Positions 54,074 to 63,386 of a stretch of 64,000 nt of DNA are shown here, piece after piece. The notes below the pieces were generated by a model. That model worked only from the letters and a program-made list of their open reading frames with translations, did no database searches and was not told where the DNA came from. Source of the DNA: Neorhizobium alkalisoli (lineage in GTDB: Bacteria > Pseudomonadota > Alphaproteobacteria > Rhizobiales > Rhizobiaceae); contig NZ_VIWP01000016.1 in the NCBI RefSeq assembly GCF_007829835.1, forward strand, positions 1-64,000, given 5' to 3'. Made by a program: the position numbers and the translations under genes. Position 1 is the first letter of the stretch, and each line of letters begins with the position of its first letter.

Positions 54074-54955
54074 TCACCGCATGGCGTTGTCGCGACGCCA
54101 TGCGCCAGGCGTCTGCCCCGATCGCTTCTTGAAGGTGCGGATCAGATGCATGGAATCGTTGAAACCGGTGGCTTCCGCGATCGTTTCGAGTGGAGTTTGC
54201 GAATCGAGAAGCAGCCGCTGGACGAGTTTGACCCTCTCCTCAAGCTGCCACTGGTAGGGTGAAACACCCGTCGATGCCTTGAATGCCCGGCAGAAATGCC
54301 ATTGCGATTGCCCGATCAGGCTGGCGAGTTCCTTGAGTTCGATCTGTCGCGGAAGCTGGTCTCGCATGTATTCCGTGACGCGTTTGACCTGCCAGGGCGC
54401 CAGCCTTCCGCCTTCCTCGACCTGCTTTCGCGGTGCCGAAAGAAGCGCGAAGACCCCCGCCGTCAGGCTGTCGCCCAGCAATGTCGAGGCGCTGTCATCC
54501 ATCGGGATGTCGATCAGCATCCTGACCAGTGCCAGAACGCGATGATCGGTGAACCGCAACTGCGGTTCCTCGAATGGTTGGACCATAAAATCCTCTTCGA
54601 AACGTTCGCGCAGCCGTGGAATGTCGAAGATCAGAATTCCATATCGGCAATAACGCAGATCCTGCGCAAAGCCCCACAGATGCATGCCGCACGGAATGAG
54701 CGCCATGTGATTGGCAGCATGCTCGCGCGCGCAGGCCTGGTTCTGCTTCAGCCGCGGTTCGGTCAGCCCGCCCACCTCTTCCAGGTTCACGGTAAAGCGC
54801 GTGTCATTCTCGTAAAGCAGGGAATGCAGGACGCCGCCATTGGCGTGTTCGTGGACGTCCTCCACCGTGACCCCGTTCCAGGTCTGCGATCGCCGCTCGA
54901 TGCTGATGACGTTTTCTGGCAGATCGCTTTCGAAAATTACGGGCATGCCGATCAT
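54074..54955 (-). CDS. AraC-family regulator, paralogue A
   Basis: A 293-residue AraC regulator with an N-terminal ligand domain (about 1-170) and a C-terminal double helix-turn-helix (QIELKELASLIGQSQWHFCR to GFNDSMHLIRTFKKRSGQTP). It shares clear layout and motifs with the protein encoded 173 bp upstream (SQTWNGVTVEDVHEH against FQSWNGVTIVDVHEY), so the pair arose by duplication. Start at 54955, or Met4 at 54946. Target genes unknown. Confidence 0.9.
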   Translation of the reverse strand: MIGMPVIFESDLPENVISIERRSQTWNGVTVEDVHEHANGGVLHSLLYENDTRFTVNLEEVGGLTEPRLKQNQACAREHAANHMALIPCGMHLWGFAQDLRYCRYGILIFDIPRLRERFEEDFMVQPFEEPQLRFTDHRVLALVRMLIDIPMDDSASTLLGDSLTAGVFALLSAPRKQVEEGGRLAPWQVKRVTEYMRDQLPRQIELKELASLIGQSQWHFCRAFKASTGVSPYQWQLEERVKLVQRLLLDSQTPLETIAEATGFNDSMHLIRTFKKRSGQTPGAWRRDNAMR

Positions 54956-55128
54956 ACTCGACGTTTGAGGAAGGCGGGTGGCCTTGGGGTGGTGAAGTCA
55001 TATCGAGACAACACCCTAATGGCCCGCATCGTTCAAACAATGGACGGGAAGTTGCTGCGGCGCGATTTGCGTAAGAACGTTCAAATCTGAAGACAAAATC
55101 CAGCCGGGGCAGCCGTGTCATTGACCGG

Positions 55129-55989
55129 TCAGGAGCGATGCGTCTTCCGCCAGATGCCGGGCGGCATGCCGAACTTCAGCCTGAATTGGCGAGAGAGATG
55201 CATGGAATCGGAAAATCCGGCCGAGGCCGCAATGCTCTCGACCGGTTCGTCGGTGCTCAGCAAAAGGTGCCGGGCCTTCTTCAATCGCGCATCGAGCTGC
55301 CATTGATAGGGCGACAATCCGGTCGAGGCCTTGAACATGCGCGAGAAATGCCACTGCGACATGCCCGCAAGACCAGCCAGCTCGCATAGCTCGATCTGCT
55401 TTGGAAGCTGATCCTGTATATAGCTGACAACCAGCGACAAGGCCCGATCGGAGAGCCCTGATCCGATCGGTTCCGTGCCTTCGCTCGAAAGCAAGGCGAA
55501 GACTGCCGATGTCAGACTGTCTCCCAGCAGGGTCATGGACTGGTCATCATCGGAGAGGCCGATCAGAATTCGCACCAGCTCATGTATCCGGCGATGGGTG
55601 AACCTGAGCCTTGGGGTCTCGAAGAATTTGGCCTGAAAATCATCCTTGAAACGCTGTTCGAGCGTGCCGAGGTCGAAAAGAAGCAGGGCGTACCGGCTAT
55701 ATTGCAATTCCTTGGTCGCATGGCCCCAGAGGGGCATGCCGCGCGGCACCAGCGTCATGTGATTGGGCTTGTGATCGAGCAAGCAGGCTTCGCCAGGTTT
55801 CAGGCGCGGTTCGGTGACGCCACCGACTTCGTCAAGCGCCAGGGCGATGCCCGTCTCTCCTTCATTGAGCAGAGGATGGAGGACTTCGCCCTTCGTGTAT
55901 TCATGCACATCGACGATCGTCACGCCATTCCAGGACTGAAAACGCCGCTCTACGCGCACGACATTCTCGTGCAGCTCCTCGCCGCTCAT
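55129..55989 (-). CDS. AraC-family regulator, paralogue B
   Basis: A 286-residue AraC regulator, paralogue of the downstream gene. C-terminal DNA-binding domain QIELCELAGLAGMSQWHFSR to GFSDSMHLSRQFRLKFGMPP; N-terminal domain with HKPNHMTLVPRGMPLWGHA, matching HAANHMALIPCGMHLWGFA in paralogue A. It is divergent from the exported hydrolase at 56190 across 200 bp, so control of the 56-62 kb detoxification genes is plausible. Confidence 0.9.
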   Translation of the reverse strand: MSGEELHENVVRVERRFQSWNGVTIVDVHEYTKGEVLHPLLNEGETGIALALDEVGGVTEPRLKPGEACLLDHKPNHMTLVPRGMPLWGHATKELQYSRYALLLFDLGTLEQRFKDDFQAKFFETPRLRFTHRRIHELVRILIGLSDDDQSMTLLGDSLTSAVFALLSSEGTEPIGSGLSDRALSLVVSYIQDQLPKQIELCELAGLAGMSQWHFSRMFKASTGLSPYQWQLDARLKKARHLLLSTDEPVESIAASAGFSDSMHLSRQFRLKFGMPPGIWRKTHRS

Positions 55990-56189
55990 GAGCCCTCCCG
56001 ATACCGGCCTGCTGCCTTAAACCCAGAGGTGAAGCCTCACGTGGCCCGCGTAAACCGGAGAAATGGATCGACCCGAATTTTGGAGCAAGAACGTACAGCT
56101 TGCGCAAGAACGCGCATCGCCGTGCCCCATCACGCCGCATAGGTTGGCCGCCGTTCTCAAGCATCCTCTTTCATTCGGATATTCGGATC

Positions 56190-57182
56190 GTGACCACTCC
56201 CGACGACAAGACCCTGCCCATCACCCGGCGTGACGCCCTGCTGACCGGCGCCGCATTGGTGGCGACCGTGTCGCTTTCGGCGGTGCCGAGCCTCGCAGCC
56301 AGCAAATCCTCCTCCCACAGCATGAACGGAAAACACCCCATGACCGAGAGCTTCGTTAAAACCAAGGACGGCGTCGAAATCTTCTTCAAGGACTGGGGTC
56401 CGAAGGATGCCCAACCGATCGTCTTCCATCACGGCTGGCCACTGTCGTCGGACGATTGGGACGCGCAGATGCTGTTCTTCGTGCAGCACGGTTACCGTGT
56501 CGTTGCCCATGACCGCCGCGGCCACGGTCGCTCGCAACAGGTCTCCGAAGGTCACGACATGGACCATTATGCCGCCGACGCCTCGGCTGTCGCCGAGCAT
56601 CTGAACCTGAAGAATGCCGTCCATATCGGCCATTCGACCGGCGGCGGTGAAGTCGCCCGCTATGTCGCGAAATACGGCCAGCCGCAGGGCCGCGTCGCCA
56701 AGGCCGTGCTCGTTTCCGCCGTTCCACCGCTGATGGTCAAGACGGCATCGAACCCCGGTGGCACGCCGATTGAAGTGTTCGACGGTTTCCGCTCGGCGCT
56801 CGCCGCCAACCGCGCGCAGTTTTTCCTCGACGTGCCGACCGGCCCCTTCTACGGCTTCAACCGCGATGGCGCGAAAGTCTATCCCGGCGTGATCAGCAAC
56901 TGGTGGCGCCAGGGCATGATGGGCAGCGTCAAGGCCCATTACGAGGGCATCAAGGCCTTTTCCGAAACCGACCAGACGGAAGACCTTAAGAAGATCACCG
57001 TGCCGACTCTCGTCATGCATGGCGATGACGATCAGGTGGTGCCGATTGCCGATTCCGGCGAGCTTTCGGTCAAGCTTCTGAAGAACGGCACGCTCAAGGT
57101 CTACAAGGGCTATCCACACGGCATGCTGACGACCCATGCCGATGTCATCAATCCGGACCTGCTCGCCTTCGTCAAGGCCTGA
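56190..57182 (+). CDS. Alpha/beta hydrolase, chloroperoxidase-like, Tat-exported
   Basis: A 330-residue alpha/beta hydrolase of the non-heme chloroperoxidase/esterase type. Catalytic triad candidates: Ser in IGHSTGGGE (near 152), Asp in [10 protein letters not shown] (near 276) and His in [12 protein letters not shown] (near 307). The oxyanion segment is [11 protein letters not shown]. From the GTG at 56190 the N-terminus carries a twin-arginine-like signal ([20 protein letters not shown]), unusual for this cytosolic-type family, which suggests a periplasmic location. An internal ATG at 56340 would give a leaderless form. Confidence 0.85.
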   Translation: MTTPDDKTLPITRRDALLTGAALVATVSLSAVPSLAASKSSSHSMNGKHPMTESFVKTKDGVEIFFKDWGPKDAQPIVFHHGWPLSSDDWDAQMLFFVQHGYRVVAHDRRGHGRSQQVSEGHDMDHYAADASAVAEHLNLKNAVHIGHSTGGGEVARYVAKYGQPQGRVAKAVLVSAVPPLMVKTASNPGGTPIEVFDGFRSALAANRAQFFLDVPTGPFYGFNRDGAKVYPGVISNWWRQGMMGSVKAHYEGIKAFSETDQTEDLKKITVPTLVMHGDDDQVVPIADSGELSVKLLKNGTLKVYKGYPHGMLTTHADVINPDLLAFVKA

Positions 57183-57213
57183 CCGCGCCGCCAGCCTTTA
57201 GGCCTTGACCGCT

Positions 57214-57241
57214 GTCCCCGGCACCTCGTCGCGCCGGGGAC
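57214..57241 (+). terminator. Hairpin after hydrolase gene
   Basis: GTCCCCGGC (57214-57222) pairs perfectly with GCCGGGGAC (57233-57241) across a 10-base loop, between the hydrolase stop and the MFS gene start 29 bases later. No T-run; partial terminator or message-stabilising element. Confidence 0.5.
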
Positions 57242-57269
57242 GGCCCCTTCCATCTGCACGGAGCCCGGT

Positions 57270-58466
57270 ATGACAGAGATCTCCGATCGCCCGCGATCGT
57301 CATGGGCCGCGGTCCTTTCGGTCGCGATCGGCACTTTCGTCATCGTAACAAGCGAATTCCTGCCGATCGGCCTGTTGTCGCATATCGCCGGCGCATTCGA
57401 CGTGCCGGCGGGTGAGGCCGGTATATTGGTGACGATCCCCGGCATGATGGCAGCAATCGCCGCACCGGTGTGCACGATCGCCGCGCGGGCGATCGACCGG
57501 CGTCTTCTCCTTCTCGCCTTCACCTGTCTCGTCGTCTTCTCCAACGCCCTGATGGCGACCGCATCGTCATTCCCGATCGCCCTGATCGCCAGGGCGATCC
57601 TCGGCGTCAGCGTCGGCGGGTTCTGGACCTTTGCCGCCGCGGTCGGCCGCAAGCTCGTCGAACAACGCCATGGCAGCCGTGCCACGACGATCATCATGGC
57701 CGGTATTTCCATCGGCACCGTGGTCGGTGTTCCGATCGGCTCGACGCTCGACGGTCTCTTCGGCTGGCGGCTGGCGTTCGGGTCTGTCGCAGGGCTGGGG
57801 CTTGCAGTGATGATCGCCCAGGCGCTCCTCCTGCCGCGGATCGCGATCGCCACCGCTCATACGGTGCGAGGGCTTTTCGCAGCGGCGACCAATCGCAGGC
57901 TTGCGCTCGCTTTTATCGCGGTGGCGCTCGCGGCAGCCGGACATTTTGCCGCCTATACCTATCTTGAGCCGCATCTGGTGACGGATGCCGGCGTTACGCC
58001 TTCAATGCTGGGATGGGTCTTGGCCGTCTACGGTCTGGCAGGCGTTGCCGGAACCTATCTGGGCGAACTGTTCGGCCGCAGCAGACCCCAGGTCGGATTT
58101 TTCGGACTGGCGCTTGTCATGACGATTGCCATCGCGGCAACGGCTGCATCCACGCAAAACCTGCCGCTCGAAATCCTCTGGGTCGCCCTTTGGGGTGCAG
58201 CCTTCGGCGCCGTACCGGTCTGCATCCAGCTCTGGACCTACGCCGCCGATCCGGAACGGTTCGAAGCCAGTTCCGCGCTGATCGTCACCGTTTTCCAGAT
58301 CTCGCTGGCAGCCGGCTCCTATCTCGGCGGCCGGGTGGCCGATGGGTTTGGCGTGACCATGGCTTTCGGCAGCGGCGCCATCCTCAATCTCGCCTGCGGC
58401 CTCATCGTCGGGATCGCGCTCCGCATCGGCAGTCGAACCCGAGCCGCAGGCACAAGAGCGATATGA
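57270..58466 (+). CDS. MFS efflux transporter (AraJ/YdhP-like)
   Basis: A 398-residue major-facilitator protein with twelve hydrophobic spans. Features: GTFVIVTSEFLPIGLLSHIA at TM1, the GILVTIPGMMAAIAAPVCTI loop 2-3 region, DRRLLLL, and ARAILGVSVGGFWTFAAAVG near TM4. This drug-H+ antiporter subgroup exports sugars or drugs. It is placed between two exported hydrolases, so it may expel their substrates or products. Confidence 0.9.
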   Translation: MTEISDRPRSSWAAVLSVAIGTFVIVTSEFLPIGLLSHIAGAFDVPAGEAGILVTIPGMMAAIAAPVCTIAARAIDRRLLLLAFTCLVVFSNALMATASSFPIALIARAILGVSVGGFWTFAAAVGRKLVEQRHGSRATTIIMAGISIGTVVGVPIGSTLDGLFGWRLAFGSVAGLGLAVMIAQALLLPRIAIATAHTVRGLFAAATNRRLALAFIAVALAAAGHFAAYTYLEPHLVTDAGVTPSMLGWVLAVYGLAGVAGTYLGELFGRSRPQVGFFGLALVMTIAIAATAASTQNLPLEILWVALWGAAFGAVPVCIQLWTYAADPERFEASSALIVTVFQISLAAGSYLGGRVADGFGVTMAFGSGAILNLACGLIVGIALRIGSRTRAAGTRAI

Positions 58467-58542
58467 CATTGCCTTGCTCCGACTTTCGCCGGCCTCCCTC
58501 ACCGGCTTCTTCACTCGCTCAACCTCATCCCAGGATCCTCCC

Positions 58543-59811
58543 ATGACCGATGACACCCCAAAGTCAAACCGCCGACATCTCCTGAAGCTCGCAGTCGCCG
58601 CGCCCGCCGCCTTGGCTATAGCCTCCTCGGCAGACGCAAAAACCGCACCGTTTTCATTGCCGCCGGCAAATGATGGCCTGACGCCCTTCAAGGTCTCCAT
58701 CCCGCAGGCTGCGATCGACGATCTGAAGCGCCGGCTTGGAGCCACAAGATGGCCCGAAAAGGAGACCATCGAGGACTGGTCTCAGGGTGTACCTCTGGCA
58801 AAGGCCAAGGCGCTCGTCTCCTACTGGCGGAATAAATACGACTGGCGCCGGTTCGAGCGGCAGATCAACGCCTATCCTCAGTTCCGCACGAAAATCGATG
58901 GTCTCGGGATTCACTTCATCCATGTGAAGTCGAAGCACGAAAACGCCCTGCCGATCATCCTTACCCATGGATGGCCGGGCTCCGTCGTCGAATTCCTGAA
59001 GGTGATCGGGCCGCTGACCGATCCCACCGCCCATGGCGGCAAGGCGGAAGATGCCTTCCATGTCGTCATCCCCTCGCAACCCGGTTTCGGCTTTTCCGAC
59101 AAACCGAGCGAGGTCGGCTGGACCGTGGTGCGCACCGCCAACGCCTGGGGCGTGCTGATGAAGCGCCTCGGCTATACCAGGTGGGTGGCACAAGGCGGCG
59201 ACTGGGGTTCGGGCGTCACACACGCGCTCGGCCATGTCCGCCCCGAAGGCTTGGTTGCCGCGCATGTCAACTGGCCGCTCGTCTTCCCCGAAAAATTCCC
59301 GGACAACCCGACGCCGGAGGAAAAGGCTGCCATGGACGCCGCGATGAAATTCGCAAGCGACCAGTTCGGCTATTTCAAGGAACAGGCGACCCGGCCGCAG
59401 ACGATCGGCTATGCGCTCGAGGATTCGCCCGTCGGCCAGGCCACCTGGATCTACGAGAAATTCCAGGCCTGGACCGATAACAAGGGCGAGCCGGAGGATG
59501 CGCTGACGACCGACGAGATGCTGGACGACATCGCGCTCTACTGGTTCACCGGCACCGCAGCGTCCTCTGCACGCATCTACTGGGAGAACGCCCGTAATGG
59601 CGGCGGCTTCGATGCCGGCCGTATAGAGCTGCCGATGGCCGCGACCATTTTCCCCAAGGAGATCTACCGGGCCCCGAAGGCATGGGCTGAGGCACATTGG
59701 CCGAACCTCTTCTACTGGAATGAGGTCGACAAGGGCGGCCATTTCGCCGCCTTCGAGCAGCCGGCGCTTTTCTCGGAAGAGATGCGCAAGGCATTCCGTT
59801 CGATCCGCTGA
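58543..59811 (+). CDS. Epoxide hydrolase (EHN family), Tat-exported, copy 1
   Basis: A 422-residue epoxide hydrolase: Tat signal (NRRHLLKLAVAAPAALAIAS), EHN lid domain (TPFKVSIPQAAIDDLKRRLG onward), then alpha/beta hydrolase core. HGWPGSV is the oxyanion HGxP, Asp in QGGDWGSGV (near 215) the nucleophile, and His in GGHFAAFEQP (near 404) the general base. It is about 60% like the copy at 60422 by eye. The start at 58543 gives the signal peptide; the reading from 58474 does not begin with one. Periplasmic epoxide hydrolases are uncommon. Confidence 0.9.
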   Translation: MTDDTPKSNRRHLLKLAVAAPAALAIASSADAKTAPFSLPPANDGLTPFKVSIPQAAIDDLKRRLGATRWPEKETIEDWSQGVPLAKAKALVSYWRNKYDWRRFERQINAYPQFRTKIDGLGIHFIHVKSKHENALPIILTHGWPGSVVEFLKVIGPLTDPTAHGGKAEDAFHVVIPSQPGFGFSDKPSEVGWTVVRTANAWGVLMKRLGYTRWVAQGGDWGSGVTHALGHVRPEGLVAAHVNWPLVFPEKFPDNPTPEEKAAMDAAMKFASDQFGYFKEQATRPQTIGYALEDSPVGQATWIYEKFQAWTDNKGEPEDALTTDEMLDDIALYWFTGTAASSARIYWENARNGGGFDAGRIELPMAATIFPKEIYRAPKAWAEAHWPNLFYWNEVDKGGHFAAFEQPALFSEEMRKAFRSIR

Positions 59812-59846
59812 ACCCGATCCAAACCACCACCAAGAGGAAACTTAAA

Positions 59847-60284
59847 ATGACCAGCAACGAGGCCGTGATCCGCGAACTCTACCGCACCGCCGAGGTGAAG
59901 GATGTCGACGCGTTCGTCGCGCTTTTTGCCGAGGGCGGATATTTCTGGGACGTTTCGGCAGGTGCCAAATATTACGGCCGGGAAATCGGCAATACGGTCG
60001 AGATCTATGCGAAAGCCTTTCACGACATGCACCGCGAACTCGGTAATTTCTACGTCATGGGCGATGTTGTCATCGTCGAGCTGACGCTCAACGGCACCCA
60101 GACCGGACCGCTCGCCCTTCCCGCCGGCACGATCGGGCCGACCGGACGTGAGATGCATGCGCCATGCTGCGACGTCTTCCATCTGAAGGACGGCAAGGTG
60201 ACATCTTTCCACTGCTATACTGCCGCAACGATCATTCTGGGGCAGCTCGGCGTGCTCGGCAATCTCGGCGCCTCGCTGATCTGA
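59847..60284 (+). CDS. NTF2-like/SnoaL-type protein
   Basis: A 145-residue NTF2-fold protein: helix EAVIRELYRTAEVKDVDAFV, FAEGGYFWDVSAGAKYYGRE, and a sheet ending FHLKDGKVTSFHCYTAATII. Members include ketosteroid isomerase-like enzymes and limonene-type epoxide hydrolases. The Asp-Arg-Asp triad of the latter is not obvious here. It lies between the two epoxide hydrolase genes with AAGAGGAA before the ATG. Cytoplasmic, without a signal. Reaction unknown. Confidence 0.85.
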   Translation: MTSNEAVIRELYRTAEVKDVDAFVALFAEGGYFWDVSAGAKYYGREIGNTVEIYAKAFHDMHRELGNFYVMGDVVIVELTLNGTQTGPLALPAGTIGPTGREMHAPCCDVFHLKDGKVTSFHCYTAATIILGQLGVLGNLGASLI

Positions 60285-60366
60285 TGGTGCCGGATCCTGC
60301 ATGATGGCCGGGATTATCCACCTCAATGGATAGTACGTCTAATCGTGGCGACTTCTGACAGTCCGA

Positions 60367-60387
60367 GAGGGGAATTATTTTCCCCTC
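60367..60387. promoter_or_regulatory. Inverted repeat before epoxide hydrolase copy 2
   Basis: GAGGGGAA (60367-60374) and TTCCCCTC (60380-60387) are perfect 8-bp arms around TTATT, 35-55 bases before the gene at 60422 and after the NTF2-like gene. It could be an operator or a leader hairpin. Confidence 0.45.
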
Positions 60388-60421
60388 ATCGAATGGATTT
60401 CTCCCACCCCGGACAACATCA

Positions 60422-61696
60422 ATGACCCCGACAAGCAAGACCTCATCCGCCGGCTTCGACCCGTCTCGCCGATTTCTGCTGACGGCTGCCGCTGCCCTTC
60501 CCGTCATCGCCGCCGTCGAACCGGCTGCCGCTGCGCCAGCAAGTCTGGCGATACCCGTAGCCACCGAAGCTGTCACACCGTTCAAGGTAAAGATCCCGGC
60601 TGTCGCGATCGACGACCTCAGGACCCGCCTGAAGATGGCCCGGCTTCCCGAAAAAGAGACGGTCGATGACTGGTCGCAGGGTGCGCCGCTGCACTCCGTC
60701 GAATTGCTTCTCACCTATTGGCGGGACAAGTACGACATGCGGCGGATCGAGAAACGCCTCAATGCCTATCCGCAGTTCCGCACCGAGATCGATGGCCTCG
60801 GCATCCACTTCATCCATGTGAAGTCGAAGCATGATGGCGCACGGCCGCTGATCCTCACCCATGGCTGGCCGGGATCCGTCATCGAGTTTCTCAACGTCAT
60901 CGACCCGCTGACCAACCCGACCGCCCATGGTGGAAAGGCAGAGGATGCGTTCCATGTGGTCATTCCCTCCCTGCCCGGCTTCGGTTTTTCCGACAAACCG
61001 ACGAAGACCGGCTGGGGCCTGCCGCGTATCGCAAAAGCGTGGGCCGTGCTGATGCAGCGTTTGGGATATACGGAATATTATGCACAGGGCGGCGATTACG
61101 GCGCCGGTGTCACGACCTGGATGGCCAAGCAGCACGTGCCCGGCCTGAAGGGCATCCACCTCAACCTTCCGATCCTCTTTCCACCGCCGATCGAAGGCAC
61201 ACCGACCGCCGAAGAGCAGGCGTCGATTGCGCAACTGATCGCATACGGCACCCACGAAGCCGGTTATGCCAAGCTCCAGACGACACGGCCGCAGACGATA
61301 GGTTACGCGCTCACCGACTCCCCGATCGGGCAAGCAAGCTGGATCTACGAGAAATTCGGCAACTGGACCGATTCCGACCATCATCCGGAAAAGGCGCTGG
61401 GCTACGACCAGATGCTGGACGACATCACCCTTTACTGGCTGACGGAAACCGCGGCTTCCTCCGCCCGGCTCTACTGGGAAAGTTTCGAGACGACCTTCAC
61501 CCCGCAGAAACTGGATATTCCGGTCGGCGTCAGCGTCTTTCCGGGCGAACTGTTCCGCCCGCTGAAAATCTGGGGCGATCGCATGTATTCGAAGCTCACT
61601 TATTGGGGCGAGGCAGCCCATGGCGGCCATTTCGCCGCCTTCGAGCAACCGCAGATCTTTACGGAAGAGCTGCGCAGGGCTTTCGCCACGATGTAG
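60422..61696 (+). CDS. Epoxide hydrolase (EHN family), Tat-exported, copy 2
   Basis: A 424-residue paralogue of the enzyme at 58543. Tat-type signal SRRFLLTAAAALPVIAAVEP, EHN segment TPFKVKIPAVAIDDLRTRLK, HGWPGSV oxyanion motif, nucleophile Asp in QGGDYGAGV, and base His in GGHFAAFEQP. Two conserved lid tyrosines are likely near 295-300. The tandem copies separated by an NTF2-like gene suggest broadened substrate range against epoxide or halogenated toxicants. Confidence 0.9.
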   Translation: MTPTSKTSSAGFDPSRRFLLTAAAALPVIAAVEPAAAAPASLAIPVATEAVTPFKVKIPAVAIDDLRTRLKMARLPEKETVDDWSQGAPLHSVELLLTYWRDKYDMRRIEKRLNAYPQFRTEIDGLGIHFIHVKSKHDGARPLILTHGWPGSVIEFLNVIDPLTNPTAHGGKAEDAFHVVIPSLPGFGFSDKPTKTGWGLPRIAKAWAVLMQRLGYTEYYAQGGDYGAGVTTWMAKQHVPGLKGIHLNLPILFPPPIEGTPTAEEQASIAQLIAYGTHEAGYAKLQTTRPQTIGYALTDSPIGQASWIYEKFGNWTDSDHHPEKALGYDQMLDDITLYWLTETAASSARLYWESFETTFTPQKLDIPVGVSVFPGELFRPLKIWGDRMYSKLTYWGEAAHGGHFAAFEQPQIFTEELRRAFATM

Positions 61697-62077
61697 TCTC
61701 CGGCGCCCCGCTGCGTGGAATAATTCGCCCCCCAATTTACCACTGGATCTCGTCGCCGACACGCCGGGAGCATGGCGGCGCGCCCGTAAGGCCAATCCTG
61801 TTGAAGATCGGCGCACGGAAAAGCACGAGGCTTCGTGACCATTTGGACAATCCTATTGGCGAAGTCCCAGCGCCTGCCGGATGTGAGCAATAAGATACAA
61901 TTTGCGCAATTCCTCACATCCGCAAAGCGCCTCACGCAATGCATGGTGAAAAGGTGATCCGGTCATCCGGATCACCTGCCTGCTGACCGATCGGCAGAAA
62001 TTTCATCCATCGGGGAATAGGCGCCGGCCTCCGGTGTCTACCGTCACAGTCGAACAACTTGAAAAGGGAAGACTGCC
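61697..62077. other. 381-bp intergenic region with perfect palindrome
   Basis: No gene seen. GGTGATCCGG (61953-61962) and CCGGATCACC (61967-61976) form a perfect 10-bp dyad with a TCAT loop, about 100 bp before copC. It could be a terminator of the hydrolase unit or an operator for the copper operon. No CueR-type or CopR-type box is obvious. Confidence 0.5.
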
Positions 62078-62443
62078 TTGCGACGCCAAATCCTCGTGCC
62101 TGCCCTATCGCTGCTTCTGTCGATTACTATCGCCAGCGCCGCATCCGCTCACGCGCATCTGAAGACCTCCACGCCGGCGGACGGCGCGCGCCTGAATGTC
62201 TCGCCAGCCAAGATCGCGATCGAAGTGTCCGAACCGGTCGAACCGGCATTCTCGCATCTGGTTCTTCGGTCTGCCGATGGCCGCGAGGTGCCGCTCGGAT
62301 CGGAGACGCTTGAAGCCGGAGAGCACCTGACCGCCTCGCCGTTGATGACATTGCCTGCGGGCCACTACACAGTGGAATGGAGCGTGCTTGCGGTCGATGG
62401 CCATCGCACGTCCGGCACCACGAGCTTCGAGGTGATGTCGTGA
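62078..62443 (+). CDS. copC: Periplasmic copper-binding protein CopC
   Basis: A 121-residue protein from a TTG start with GGGAAG upstream. A signal peptide (LVPALSLLLSITIASAASA) leaves mature HAHLKTSTPADGARL, so His1 is the N-terminal copper ligand, as in CopC. The other Cu(II) ligands match Asp and His in AVDGHRTSGTTSFEV. It binds Cu(II) in the periplasm and works with CopD, whose gene it overlaps by four bases (GTGA). Confidence 0.92.
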   Translation: MRRQILVPALSLLLSITIASAASAHAHLKTSTPADGARLNVSPAKIAIEVSEPVEPAFSHLVLRSADGREVPLGSETLEAGEHLTASPLMTLPAGHYTVEWSVLAVDGHRTSGTTSFEVMS

Positions 62444-63312
62444 CGCCGCATGCTGCCCTTATCGTCGAACGTATGGCGAGAGATGCGGGCCTGTCGCTGA
62501 TCTGGGGCGCCGGTGGGTTTGCGCTGATTGCCGGCGAGGAACTCCAGAAACCGCTAGTGGCGGTTCTGCGCCGCCCCATTCAGATCGCCGTCACGCTGGC
62601 AACGACGTCGGCGCTCGCAACCATACCCTTCGAGACGGCTGAATTCGGCCTCGGGTGGCAGGCGGCCCTGCAGCCCGAGCTGCTTTGGAGCGTGGCATCT
62701 CAGACGCATGCCGGGATTTCCGCCACCGCTCAAGCCGTGATCTGCATCGCAATGGTGGGTGCCTTCGCCACCGGGCGGGAAAAGCTTGGTGTCGGCCTCG
62801 CCGGCCTTGCGCTGGCGGAAGTGCCGACGACCGGACATTTGGCCGAAGGACTGGACCTTGCCGGAATCGCGCATATCGGCATCGCCGCCGTCCATATATT
62901 GTCGGCGGCCGCCTGGGTGGGCGCGCTCTTGCCCTTCATCGCACTGGTACATCTGTCGCGATCTCCGCAGCTCAGAACAGCGGCCATATCGGCGATGCGC
63001 CTTTTCTCCCGCGGCGGCCACGTCGCAGTTGGCCTCGTCCTCTTGACCGGCATCGTCAACATCTGGGTCATCGTCGGGCATTTGCAATTTGAGTGGCATG
63101 TCACGTATCAGCGGTATCTTCTGCTGAAGGTCGCGGTGGTTGGCGCCATGTGCGCCATCGCTGTCGTTGACCGCTACGTCATCGTCCCCCGATGTCCCAC
63201 AGATCCCCGTTTCGCGCGGAGAGCCCTGATGGCTGGCGCCGCCTGCGAGATCGCGCTCGGGCTTTGCGCCTTTGCACTCGTCGCCACCTTCGGGCTCGAA
63301 GACCCGAGCTGA
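62440..63312 (+). CDS. copD: Copper resistance membrane protein CopD
   Basis: A 290-residue inner-membrane protein with about eight spans: DAGLSLIWGAGGFALIAGEE early, GHLAEGLDLAGIAHIGIAAV and HILSAAAWVGALLPFIALVH in the middle, and LLKVAVVGAMCAIAVVDRYV late. Conserved His in HILSAAAW and GHL are candidate metal ligands. The GTG at 62440 overlaps the copC stop; the frame upstream to 62377 lies inside copC. Moves or guards copper with CopC. Confidence 0.9.
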   Translation: MTPHAALIVERMARDAGLSLIWGAGGFALIAGEELQKPLVAVLRRPIQIAVTLATTSALATIPFETAEFGLGWQAALQPELLWSVASQTHAGISATAQAVICIAMVGAFATGREKLGVGLAGLALAEVPTTGHLAEGLDLAGIAHIGIAAVHILSAAAWVGALLPFIALVHLSRSPQLRTAAISAMRLFSRGGHVAVGLVLLTGIVNIWVIVGHLQFEWHVTYQRYLLLKVAVVGAMCAIAVVDRYVIVPRCPTDPRFARRALMAGAACEIALGLCAFALVATFGLEDPS

Positions 63313-63386
63313 AAATAAATCGCACATCGTTGGAATAGATGCCTCACCCGGTTGTCTACCCATCTGAAAGCAGAAGGAAGAACCCA

